Shown piece after piece: positions 28,091 through 35,890 of a stretch of 64,000 nucleotides of DNA; the stretch's first letter is position 1; each line of letters begins with the position of its first letter. The notes beneath the pieces are model-generated. The model did not search any database. It was not told the origin of the DNA and was given only the letters and a program-made list of their open reading frames with translations. The position numbers were made by a program, and so were the translations under genes. The DNA comes from Tissierella sp. P1 (lineage in GTDB: Bacteria > Bacillota > Clostridia > Tissierellales > Tissierellaceae). The DNA lies in NCBI RefSeq assembly GCF_002266425.1, contig NZ_NPMN01000016.1:1-64000 (forward strand), in the 5' to 3' direction.

Positions 28091-28729
28091 ATGATAGGAG
28101 ATAGCCCTAAAAAAATATTTAAGATGGGACTATGGGAAGATAATCCAGTACTAGTTCAAATAATAGGCATATGTTCAGCACTAGCTGTAACCAATCTTAT
28201 GTTAAATTCATTAATTATGGGAGTAGGATTAATTTTTGTCACTGCATTATCATCTTTTACGGTATCATTAATTAGATCATTTACTCCAAAACATATTAGA
28301 ATGATGGTACAGGTACTTATAATAGCAGCCTATGTAATTATAGTTGATATTTTCTTAAAAGCATATATGCCTGAAATGAGTAAAGCTTTAGGACCTTATG
28401 TAGGGTTAATCATTACAAACTGTATAATAATGGGTAGAGCAGAAGCGTATGCACAAAAGAACCCTCCAATACCTTCATTTTTGGATGGAGTAGCCTCGGG
28501 ATTAGGCTATACCTTAGTTCTATTAACTATAGCATTTTTTAGAGAGTTATTAGGTTTTGGTACGATATTTGGTATTCAAGTATTAGGGGAATGGTGGACA
28601 CCTTGGACTATTATGATAATGCCGCCAGCCGCCTTTTTTATCCTAGCAGTTATCATTTGGATAACTAAAACTATTCAAGAAAAAGAGAAAAAACAAGATG
28701 AGAAGAAAGGTCAGGTGGTTAGCTCATGA
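28091..28729 (+). CDS. nqrD: NqrD-like membrane subunit (NqrD/RnfE family)
   Basis: 212 residues, six helices. Conserved cysteines Cys28 (GICSALAVTN) and Cys111 (ITNCIIMGRAEA) sit at the positions that, with those of NqrE, hold an iron or 2Fe-2S centre inside the membrane in NQR/RNF. Three bases separate it from nqrC and it overlaps nqrE by four. The GLWEDNPVLVQ start is typical of the family. Confidence 0.92.
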   Translation: MIGDSPKKIFKMGLWEDNPVLVQIIGICSALAVTNLMLNSLIMGVGLIFVTALSSFTVSLIRSFTPKHIRMMVQVLIIAAYVIIVDIFLKAYMPEMSKALGPYVGLIITNCIIMGRAEAYAQKNPPIPSFLDGVASGLGYTLVLLTIAFFRELLGFGTIFGIQVLGEWWTPWTIMIMPPAAFFILAVIIWITKTIQEKEKKQDEKKGQVVSS

Positions 28730-29316
28730 TAGAACTTAATCCTTTCATCATATTCTTTGCGGCAATATTTACAAATAATATGATATTTAGTAATTTCTTA
28801 GGTATGTGTTCATATATAGCGGTTTCAAGGGAAATTCCTACTTCCCTTGGGCTTGGCCAAGCTGTTACATTTGTTCTGGCCTGTACTACAATAATAAATT
28901 ATCTTATATATCATTATGTTTTGGTGCCATTACATTTAGATTACTTAAGATTTATAGTTTTTATTGTTAGTATAGCAGCATTTGTGCAACTATTAGAGAT
29001 GATTGTAGAAAGATACCTTCCAAATCTATATTATGCATTGGGTATATTTCTACCATTAATAACTGTTAATTGTGCCATTTTAGGAGTTTCATTATTTATG
29101 ATAATTCGTAACTATAACTTTCTTCAATCAATTGGTTTTAGCATCGGGTCTGGAATTGGATGGACTTTAGCCATAGTGGCCTTAGCTGGTATACGTAAAA
29201 AGATAAAGAAAGGATCTATTCCTAAAGGACTGGAAGGCCCAGGTATAACTTTAATTATTACTGGATTAATGGCATTGGCTTTTATAGGCTTTTCAGGCAT
29301 AGTCCAAATTCAATAA
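28726..29316 (+). CDS. nqrE: NqrE-like membrane subunit (NqrE/RnfA family)
   Basis: 196 residues, six helices, inverted-topology partner of NqrD. Iron-ligand cysteines Cys28 (NFLGMCSYIAVS) and Cys116 (ITVNCAILG) are present. Helix spacing and the GIGWTLAIVALAGIRKK ending fit NqrE/RnfA. It starts within the nqrD stop (ATGA). Confidence 0.92.
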   Translation: MIELNPFIIFFAAIFTNNMIFSNFLGMCSYIAVSREIPTSLGLGQAVTFVLACTTIINYLIYHYVLVPLHLDYLRFIVFIVSIAAFVQLLEMIVERYLPNLYYALGIFLPLITVNCAILGVSLFMIIRNYNFLQSIGFSIGSGIGWTLAIVALAGIRKKIKKGSIPKGLEGPGITLIITGLMALAFIGFSGIVQIQ

Positions 29317-29330
29317 GGAGGGCAAAAAAT

Positions 29331-30434
29331 ATGAATGAAATAATTATAACAACAGCTGCTGTTACAGGTATATCGGCTATATTCGCTTTTTTGCTTACTC
29401 TTGCTGATAGAACCATAGGGAACTATGGTGAAGTAAAATTAGTTATAAATGAAGATAAAGAATATACCGTTAATGGAGGATCTTCTCTATTATCCACATT
29501 AATTGATGAAAAGATTTTTATTCCCTCTGCTTGCGGAGGGAAGGGAACCTGTGGATATTGTAAAGTAAAAGTTCTTGATGGAGGAGGACCTGTTTTACCA
29601 ACAGAAACCCCTTTTCTAACAGATGAGGAATTAAAAGACAATGTTAGACTTTCTTGTCAATGTAAGGTAAAACAAAATATTAAAATTCAGATACCGGAAG
29701 AGTTATTTAACGTAAAAGAGTATTTTGCAACAGTAGAAGAGATTGAAGATATGACTTCCGTAATTAAGAGATTGAAAATCAAACTACCTGAAGGAGAAGA
29801 AATTAATTTTAAACCAGGACAGTTTATTCAGCTTAAAGCACCACTTTATGAAGGTAATGATGAAGAAGTTTATAGAGCTTATTCTATAGCTTCTTCTCCA
29901 GGGGATAAGAGTTATATTGAGCTATTTATTGGATATGTGCCTGGAGGAAAATGTACTACTTATGTACACAAATATTTAAAAGTGGGAGATACTGTCCAAA
30001 TTAATGGTCCTTATGGAGATTTCTATTTCCACGATGATAATGATAGAGAAGTTATATTAGTTGCAGCTGGTACAGGAATTGCACCTATACTTTCTATACT
30101 TAAACATATGAAAGAATATAAGATAAATAGAAAGGCAAGATTTTATTTTGGTGCAAAAACTCCAGATGATTTATTTTTACTAGATTATTTTAGGGAATTA
30201 GAAGAAAAACTATATGATTTTAAATTTATACCTACTTTATCAAGGATAACAGAAGAACATCACTGGGCTGGAGAAAGAGGTAGAGTTAATAATGCTATAG
30301 ATAAGTATCTGGATAATTCAGACAATAAAGAAGCTTATCTTTGTGGAAATCCAGGTATGATAGACTCTATGGTGAGTGCTCTTATGGAAAAAGGTTTACC
30401 TGAAGAATTAATATATTTTGATAAATTTGATTAA
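29331..30434 (+). CDS. nqrF: NqrF-like NADH dehydrogenase subunit
   Basis: 367 residues. One N-terminal helix (about 5-25), a plant-type 2Fe-2S ferredoxin domain with Cys68, Cys74, Cys77 and Cys109, an FAD-binding barrel (RAYSIASSP) and an NAD-binding domain (AAGTGIAPILSIL; YLCGNPGMIDSM). It is the electron-input subunit, taking hydride from NADH. Its presence distinguishes the operon from RNF, which uses RnfB and RnfC instead. The family is usually about 405 residues; this one is shorter, mainly in loops. Terminator follows directly. Confidence 0.93.
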   Translation: MNEIIITTAAVTGISAIFAFLLTLADRTIGNYGEVKLVINEDKEYTVNGGSSLLSTLIDEKIFIPSACGGKGTCGYCKVKVLDGGGPVLPTETPFLTDEELKDNVRLSCQCKVKQNIKIQIPEELFNVKEYFATVEEIEDMTSVIKRLKIKLPEGEEINFKPGQFIQLKAPLYEGNDEEVYRAYSIASSPGDKSYIELFIGYVPGGKCTTYVHKYLKVGDTVQINGPYGDFYFHDDNDREVILVAAGTGIAPILSILKHMKEYKINRKARFYFGAKTPDDLFLLDYFRELEEKLYDFKFIPTLSRITEEHHWAGERGRVNNAIDKYLDNSDNKEAYLCGNPGMIDSMVSALMEKGLPEELIYFDKFD

Positions 30435-30462
30435 GAGAAATCCAAGGGATTTCTCTTTTTTA
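30433..30462 (+). terminator. terminator of the nqr operon
   Basis: Stem AAGAGAAATCC with GGATTTCTCTT (30433-30443, 30447-30457), triloop AAG, then TTTTTAT. Confidence 0.9.
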
Positions 30463-30540
30463 TGGACTAATATCTTATTTTTTATGATATAATTAAATGG
30501 TATATATTATATATACAAAAAATCCTTAGGGGGATAGAGA

Positions 30541-31887
30541 ATGAAACTTGAATTGTTTGACTTTATAGATGAAACTTTAGCACTTATAGAAGAAAGAAAA
30601 GAAAGTATAGAAAATGTTGCTAATTCTTTAGAAAAATTTTTTACAGATAGTTTTTTTATAAAGGATCATTTTTTAAATGTCAATTACAGAATTAAATCTC
30701 CAGAGAGTTTAAGAGAAAAAATACTTAGGCATAATTTCTACATAAAGTATAAAACACCAGAGAATTTATTAAATAATTTATCTGACTTAATAGGTTTTAG
30801 AATTGAATGTAGATTTATTGAAGATGAAAATAAAATTTATAAAGATATTATGAAACTATTTGATATAAAATGTGAAAATGGCTTTTATACAAATCCTTTG
30901 AATTCTAATATTATGTTACAATTAGACGAAAAACAACCTCAGAAGCAAAAGAATGGATTTGAAATATATAAAATTGATGGGAAGTATTGTAAAGATGGTA
31001 CTTGTATCAACTTTGAACTTCAGATAAAATCTTTAGTAAATGTTTTCTGGGGAGAAATTGACCATAGAATACTCTATAAGAATTTTAATTATATGTTAAC
31101 TGAAGACTTTTTTAGGGATATCATGTCTTCAATAAAAGATAATTTATCTATGATTGATAGGCAGTTAATGCTTGTCTATAATCATCTTAATGGAATGGAT
31201 GCAAGTAATTCTTTAACAAAAAAAGTACAATTACAAGCATTGTTATCAAAGATTATTCATGATATATATATAGTTAAGATAAGACAGGAAATTGGATTTG
31301 TTGTAGATTTTAAAAAGTCTACAGATGTGATTGTAAATTATATATTCATGAAAGGTGGACCTGAGGAATCAGAAAATTATAGTGTGAATTTCCTTCGAAT
31401 ATTAAATAGACTGAATGATATAGGAAAAAATGATATATCCTTTAATAGATATATAAATTTTGAAAGGGAAATTTTTTTCAATGATGATTTTACAAGAAAA
31501 ATTGGGAGTAGTATCCTAGAAATAATAAATAAAGATTTTAGGTGGAATTTATTTTTTAGGATAATATTTGAAATAGAAGAAGGGAATAATGCAGAAGATT
31601 TTGAAGGGTTTATGATATTTATTAGATATAGATTCCATGAGAATTTGATGATGATATTAGAGAATAAAAATATAGAAGAATCTCAAAAAGAAGAAATAGT
31701 TACTTGTGTATTGGAGACTATTGCCACTACTTTCTCGAAAGAAGTTGATGTTGATTTCTTAAGTGATTGCAGCATTAAATCTTTGAATTATAATATTGGA
31801 AAACTCTTTACAGATATACATTCATTTGATGACTGGATAGAGAGAAAAGAGGGAATATTAGATGTAATATTAAACCATGATTTCTAA
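30541..31887 (+). CDS. RelA/SpoT synthetase-domain protein with unknown C-terminal region
   Basis: 448 residues. The first 185 resemble the (p)ppGpp synthetase fold: NYRIKSPESLREKI (substrate-binding Arg50/Lys52 region), LSDLIGFRIECRF with Asp82 at the metal-binding position, and FELQIKSLVNVFWGEIDHRILYK with Glu159 at the catalytic position. The usual GYxSxH loop is altered to NGFEIYKIDG. There is no HD hydrolase, TGS or ACT domain. The C-terminal 260 residues are helical, charged and unlike anything I recognise. It might make an alarmone, act on another substrate (some toxin SAS proteins pyrophosphorylate tRNA or ATP), or be a sensor. No antitoxin-like gene is adjacent. GGGGGA ribosome site. 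Confidence 0.75.
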   Translation: MKLELFDFIDETLALIEERKESIENVANSLEKFFTDSFFIKDHFLNVNYRIKSPESLREKILRHNFYIKYKTPENLLNNLSDLIGFRIECRFIEDENKIYKDIMKLFDIKCENGFYTNPLNSNIMLQLDEKQPQKQKNGFEIYKIDGKYCKDGTCINFELQIKSLVNVFWGEIDHRILYKNFNYMLTEDFFRDIMSSIKDNLSMIDRQLMLVYNHLNGMDASNSLTKKVQLQALLSKIIHDIYIVKIRQEIGFVVDFKKSTDVIVNYIFMKGGPEESENYSVNFLRILNRLNDIGKNDISFNRYINFEREIFFNDDFTRKIGSSILEIINKDFRWNLFFRIIFEIEEGNNAEDFEGFMIFIRYRFHENLMMILENKNIEESQKEEIVTCVLETIATTFSKEVDVDFLSDCSIKSLNYNIGKLFTDIHSFDDWIERKEGILDVILNHDF

Positions 31888-31961
31888 AGTATTTGATTTT
31901 TTCAAATACTTTTTTTCTTGTTGGGTAAATATATACTATATAGTAGAAAGGAGTTGATATC

Positions 31962-33728
31962 ATGAAGAGTTTTGATAGGGTAAAATCAACTTTAATAAGT
32001 ATAAGGAAGAGTATCAAAAGATTTCCAATAACAGTAGCAATATCTACAGTTTTGACTATACTTTTAATTTATATGAATGAAAGTCATTTAACTGGAGATG
32101 ATCAGGAAATATTAGAAAAAATTAATTTAGTAATAGGGCTAGGAATTCCTTTTTCTCTATGTATTGGGTTACTAATAGAGAGGTTTTTTGAAAAGAAAAA
32201 AATAATTTCAATATTATTATATAGCATTGGCACTGGAATTTTGATATTATATTATTTTGTATTCATAAAAAATTATGGAATGGTATCTATGTCTAGATAT
32301 CTAGCGACTATGTTATTTCTAATATTAGCATCTTTGTATATACCAAGGATAGGAAAAAAGAATGATTATGAATATTATGTAATGGATATATGGTCTAGTT
32401 TTGCTTTGACTTTTGTATATTCATTTGTTCTATACTTTGGTATAGTAGGAATATTCTTTACTATAGATCAACTTTTCGATGTAAATATCAAGGGAGAATT
32501 TTATTACTATATGTTTTTAATAGTATCCTTGATATTTGCAGTATCTTTATTTCTATCTAAATTGCCATCTGCTGATGAAGAATATCATATGACTGAATAT
32601 ACTAAATCCCTAAAGATACTTTTAGTATATATAGTTATTCCTTTAGTGACCGTATATACTGCTATACTCTATGTTTATTTTGGAAAGATACTCATAACGA
32701 AAGAATGGCCTAGGGGATTGGTGTCTCATCTAGTATTATGGTACTCAACTTTATCAGTAGGAGTAATATTTTTAATTACTCCAATATTAGAAGAAAATAA
32801 GGTTGCAAAATTGTTCAAAGTATTATTTCCTAAGATAATATTACCTGTACTTTTTATGATGTTTATGTCAATCTATCAAAGGATAGCACAATATGGTATA
32901 ACTGAAAATAGATATTATGTAGTAGTTCTTGGATTATGGATATTGGGAGTAATGTTATATTTTTCATTTAAAAAACCTTTGAGAAATATTGTTATACCTA
33001 TTAGTTTATCTTTTATTATATTTAGTTCTGTATATGGGCCAATAAGTAGTTTTGCTATTTCAAAATTTAGTCAGAACAAGAGACTTGAGAGTTTACTAGC
33101 TAGAAATAATATGTTAAGTAATGGAGAGATAATTAGAAATAGTGAAATAACCTTAGAAGATAAAAGACAAATCAGTAATATAATAAGCTATTTTCATTCA
33201 AATCATAAGTTGAAGGATATTAAGGTATTACCAAAGGATTTTGATTTAGACAAGATGGAGACTGTGATGGGATTTAAATATGAGCCTTATTATTCATTTC
33301 CATATGAGCAAAATCGATATTTTTATTATGGAACTCATAATGCAGAAGATGCTGTTGATATTAAAGGTTATGATTATTATGTACACATGAATTCATGGAA
33401 TGAAAATAAAAGAGAAGTTGCTGGATTGATTTTACAATATGATAGATTAAAAAATGCTTTGATTATATCTAAAGACGATAGAATTATATTAGAACAGGAT
33501 ATGATTGAGTTTGTAAAAGATATATATGAAAAACAAGAGGCAAAGGCTACAGATGAAAATAACAATATGATGAATTATGAAGATATGAGTTATGGAGTGG
33601 CAGTTCGTAGTGATGTGGAGAATATTGAGATTAAATTTATATTTAATGAAATTAACGGTAGAGTAGATGAAAATAATAATATAGTGATTCAAAGTATAGA
33701 TTTTATTTTGTTGATTAGTAATAAGTGA
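31962..33728 (+). CDS. DUF4153 family polytopic membrane protein
   Basis: 588 residues. About ten to eleven helices occupy residues 25-385, then a soluble C-terminal domain of about 190 residues (about 390-588). The SFALTFVYSFVLYFGIVGIFF segment contains the DUF4153 core (longest stretch quoted in two parts on the protein at about 145-170). Function of this family is unknown. It has its own GGAG site and follows the RelA/SpoT-like gene by 74 bases, with only a weak hairpin between them, so co-transcription is possible. Confidence 0.75.
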   Translation: MKSFDRVKSTLISIRKSIKRFPITVAISTVLTILLIYMNESHLTGDDQEILEKINLVIGLGIPFSLCIGLLIERFFEKKKIISILLYSIGTGILILYYFVFIKNYGMVSMSRYLATMLFLILASLYIPRIGKKNDYEYYVMDIWSSFALTFVYSFVLYFGIVGIFFTIDQLFDVNIKGEFYYYMFLIVSLIFAVSLFLSKLPSADEEYHMTEYTKSLKILLVYIVIPLVTVYTAILYVYFGKILITKEWPRGLVSHLVLWYSTLSVGVIFLITPILEENKVAKLFKVLFPKIILPVLFMMFMSIYQRIAQYGITENRYYVVVLGLWILGVMLYFSFKKPLRNIVIPISLSFIIFSSVYGPISSFAISKFSQNKRLESLLARNNMLSNGEIIRNSEITLEDKRQISNIISYFHSNHKLKDIKVLPKDFDLDKMETVMGFKYEPYYSFPYEQNRYFYYGTHNAEDAVDIKGYDYYVHMNSWNENKREVAGLILQYDRLKNALIISKDDRIILEQDMIEFVKDIYEKQEAKATDENNNMMNYEDMSYGVAVRSDVENIEIKFIFNEINGRVDENNNIVIQSIDFILLISNK

Positions 33729-33782
33729 TATAGTTTTAAAATTGGGTAAGTATAAAGAGAATATTGAAGGGAGATGAGATAA

Positions 33783-34274
33783 ATGTATAAAGAAGAACTA
33801 GATATAATTAGCCAGGCTATTCTAAATGAGGTTGAAGGATATGAATTTTATAGAATGGCAGCAAATCAAGCTGGAACAAGTGAAAGTGAAGAAGCATTTT
33901 TGGAGTTAGCTAATGAGGAATTAAAACATGTTGAATATTTAAAGGCATTATTTAATAAAATTAAAGATAATAAGGATGATGATATAAAATTAGCTTTAGA
34001 AGCAACACCTCCTTCTCCAGATATTTATAATTGGAAGAAGGTTGATAAAGAATATAACTCATTAGCCATGTCTGTTTTTGGTATAGGAATTCAGATGGAG
34101 AAATCATCGATAGAATTTTATGAAGCTGCTAAATCAAAAACTAGATTTGATGAAGCTAGAAAACTTTTTGACTTATTGATTAAATGGGAAAAAGTACATC
34201 TTGAACAATTTACTGAGCAGTATAATAAGCACAAGACAGACTGGTGGACTAATCAAGGATTTGCTCCATTTTAG
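33783..34274 (+). CDS. ferritin-like diiron protein (rubrerythrin superfamily)
   Basis: 163 residues, four-helix bundle. Two carboxylate/His pairs typical of a diiron site: Glu16 in NEVEGYEFY with ELANEELKHVEY (Glu46, His49), and EKSSIEFYEAA with WEKVHLEQF. No rubredoxin domain, so it lacks the electron-transfer module of full rubrerythrin. Likely peroxide detoxification or iron handling in the cytosol. Flanked by a strong terminator. Confidence 0.85.
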   Translation: MYKEELDIISQAILNEVEGYEFYRMAANQAGTSESEEAFLELANEELKHVEYLKALFNKIKDNKDDDIKLALEATPPSPDIYNWKKVDKEYNSLAMSVFGIGIQMEKSSIEFYEAAKSKTRFDEARKLFDLLIKWEKVHLEQFTEQYNKHKTDWWTNQGFAPF

Positions 34275-34282
34275 TAAATTTT

Positions 34283-34309
34283 ATACAGGGGTTAACCCTG
34301 TATTTTTTA
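34283..34309 (+). terminator. terminator after the ferritin-like gene
   Basis: Stem ATACAGGG with CCCTGTAT (34283-34290, 34296-34303), loop GTTAA, then six T. Confidence 0.9.
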
Positions 34310-34376
34310 TGAAATTAGTAGTATAATACTATTGTTATGAAAATACAGTATTATAAAATTATATTGGAGGAAAAAT

Positions 34377-34854
34377 ATGAAAGAGATATATTTAGCAGGT
34401 GGATGTTTTTGGGGCGTAGAAGAATATATGTCGAGAATAGATGGTATAGTAGAAACCAGAGTAGGCTATGCAAATGGCATTAAAGAAAATCCAACCTATA
34501 AAGAAGTATGTACAGGAACTACTGGTCATGCTGAAACGACTTATGTTAAATATGATGAGAGCATTATCTCTTTAGAAGAATTGTTAAATAGATTCTGGCA
34601 AATAATAGATCCAACTATACTTAACAGGCAAGGTCCTGATATAGGTAATCAATATAGAACTGGAATTTATTATGTTGATAGTCAGGATATAAATGTTATA
34701 AATAAAACTTTAGAAGAACAAAAAAGCTAAATATGATAAATCCATAGTAACAGAGATTATACCATTGAAATCTTTTTATGATGCTGAGGAATATCACCAA
34801 GATTATTTAAAGAAGAATCCGGGTGGTTATTGTCATATAGATTTAAGCAGATAG
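34377..34854 (+). CDS. msrA: peptide methionine sulfoxide reductase MsrA (frameshifted)
   Basis: About 158 residues when read through. Catalytic Cys10 in the invariant [21 protein letters not shown] and [14 protein letters not shown] are MsrA signatures. It reduces the S-epimer of methionine sulfoxide in proteins. The frame breaks in the six-A run at 34720-34725; with one A fewer, EEQK continues as [20 protein letters not shown] and on to the expected C-terminus [16 protein letters not shown]-type site precedes ATG. Loss of the last 40 residues would remove the resolving region, so the break matters if real. Confidence 0.88.
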
Positions 34855-34858
34855 AACT

Positions 34859-34880
34859 GAATCCCTTAGGGGATTCTTTT
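34859..34880 (+). terminator. terminator after msrA
   Basis: Stem GAATCCC with GGGATTC (34859-34865, 34870-34876), tetraloop TTAG, then TTTT. It sits directly upstream of the next gene's ribosome site. Confidence 0.75.
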
Positions 34881-34902
34881 AATGTATATTGGAGTTGAGA
34901 TA

Positions 34903-35778
34903 ATGAAAAGGTTTAAGAAAGTATATATAGAAATAACAAATGTTTGTAATCTTCAATGCTATTTTTGCCCTAAAACTAATAGGCAGCAAAGATTTCTTGG
35001 ACTTTCTGAATTCTCTTATGTATTAGATGAAATAAGAGAATTTACTGATTACGTTTATTTTCATGTAAAAGGTGAACCTCTTTTACATCCGAATATAGAC
35101 GAATTTTTAGATATATCCTATGATAAGGAGGTTAAAGTAAATATCACAACAAACGGTACTTTGCTTTCCAAGGTAAAAGAAAAATTAATCCATAAGCCCG
35201 CCCTTAGGCAAATTAATATTTCACTACATAGCTTTGATGGAAATAACAATATTAATAGCAAAGAAAAATATCTAGATAATATATTTGAATTTATTGAATT
35301 AGCTAAAGAAGATAAATCTTTAATAATAGCATTAAGACTTTGGAATTTGACAGGTGATAATTTATTTAATAAAGAAGTAAATAGAAACAAAGAAATTTTA
35401 AATAGAATAGAAACTGAGTTTAAACTGCCATTTAAGATTGAAGATGTGATAAATCCCAAAAGAGGGATTAAGATAGATGATAGAATATATTTAAATCAGG
35501 ATTCAGAGTTTATATGGCCTGATTTAAAAAATCAAGAGTTTGGTAATAAAGGATATTGTTACGGACTAAGAGATCAAATAGGAATTTTAGTTGATGGTAC
35601 TGTAATACCTTGCTGCCTAGACGGGGAAGGGAAAATATCGTTAGGCAATATCTTTAAAACAAGATTAAGTGAAATTATATCTGGAGAAAGAGCCACAAGG
35701 ATCTATAACGGATTTTCTAGGAGAGTAGTTGTTGAAGAAATGTGTAGAAAATGCGGATTCAGAACTCGTTTTAATTGA
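34903..35778 (+). CDS. radical SAM/SPASM-domain protein of unknown substrate
   Basis: 291 residues. 4Fe-4S/SAM cluster motif CNLQCYFC (Cys15, Cys19, Cys22); GEPLLHPNI and NITTNGTLL strands of the radical SAM barrel; C-terminal Cys set PCCLDGEGKISLGNIF and MCRKCGF typical of SPASM/Twitch auxiliary clusters. Relatives mature peptides or carry out other radical modifications. No precursor peptide is evident nearby. ATG at 34903 is chosen because GGAG lies about nine bases upstream; an earlier in-frame ATG contains that site. Confidence 0.85.
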   Translation: MKRFKKVYIEITNVCNLQCYFCPKTNRQQRFLGLSEFSYVLDEIREFTDYVYFHVKGEPLLHPNIDEFLDISYDKEVKVNITTNGTLLSKVKEKLIHKPALRQINISLHSFDGNNNINSKEKYLDNIFEFIELAKEDKSLIIALRLWNLTGDNLFNKEVNRNKEILNRIETEFKLPFKIEDVINPKRGIKIDDRIYLNQDSEFIWPDLKNQEFGNKGYCYGLRDQIGILVDGTVIPCCLDGEGKISLGNIFKTRLSEIISGERATRIYNGFSRRVVVEEMCRKCGFRTRFN

Positions 35779-35815
35779 TAACTTTAAGTTAAATATTTAA
35801 TTATTATACAAAAGG

Positions 35816-35865
35816 TTGACACAATATATAGAGGTTTGTTAAAATAGAATAACAATATATAGAGT
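35816..35865 (+). promoter_or_regulatory. nrdDG promoter with two NrdR boxes
   Basis: TTGACA (35816-35821) and TAAAAT (35840-35845), 18-base spacer. Two near-identical elements share ACAATATATAGAG: box 1 at 35819-35834 (ACACAATATATAGAGG) overlaps the -35, and box 2 at 35850-35865 follows the -10. They match the NrdR consensus (acaCwAtATaTwGtgt-like) and lie 31 bases apart, three helical turns, as in known NrdR sites. NrdR represses ribonucleotide reductase genes when dATP is high. Confidence 0.75.
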
Positions 35866-35890
35866 TTCAAGAAGATAAGGGGGATTTTGA

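Noticed and set aside
26502-30434. RNF complex
   Set aside because: RnfB and RnfC are absent and the last gene has the NqrF ferredoxin-FAD-NAD architecture; the first subunit's MATDPISAPKTKEGKW and C-terminal segment are NqrB-like.
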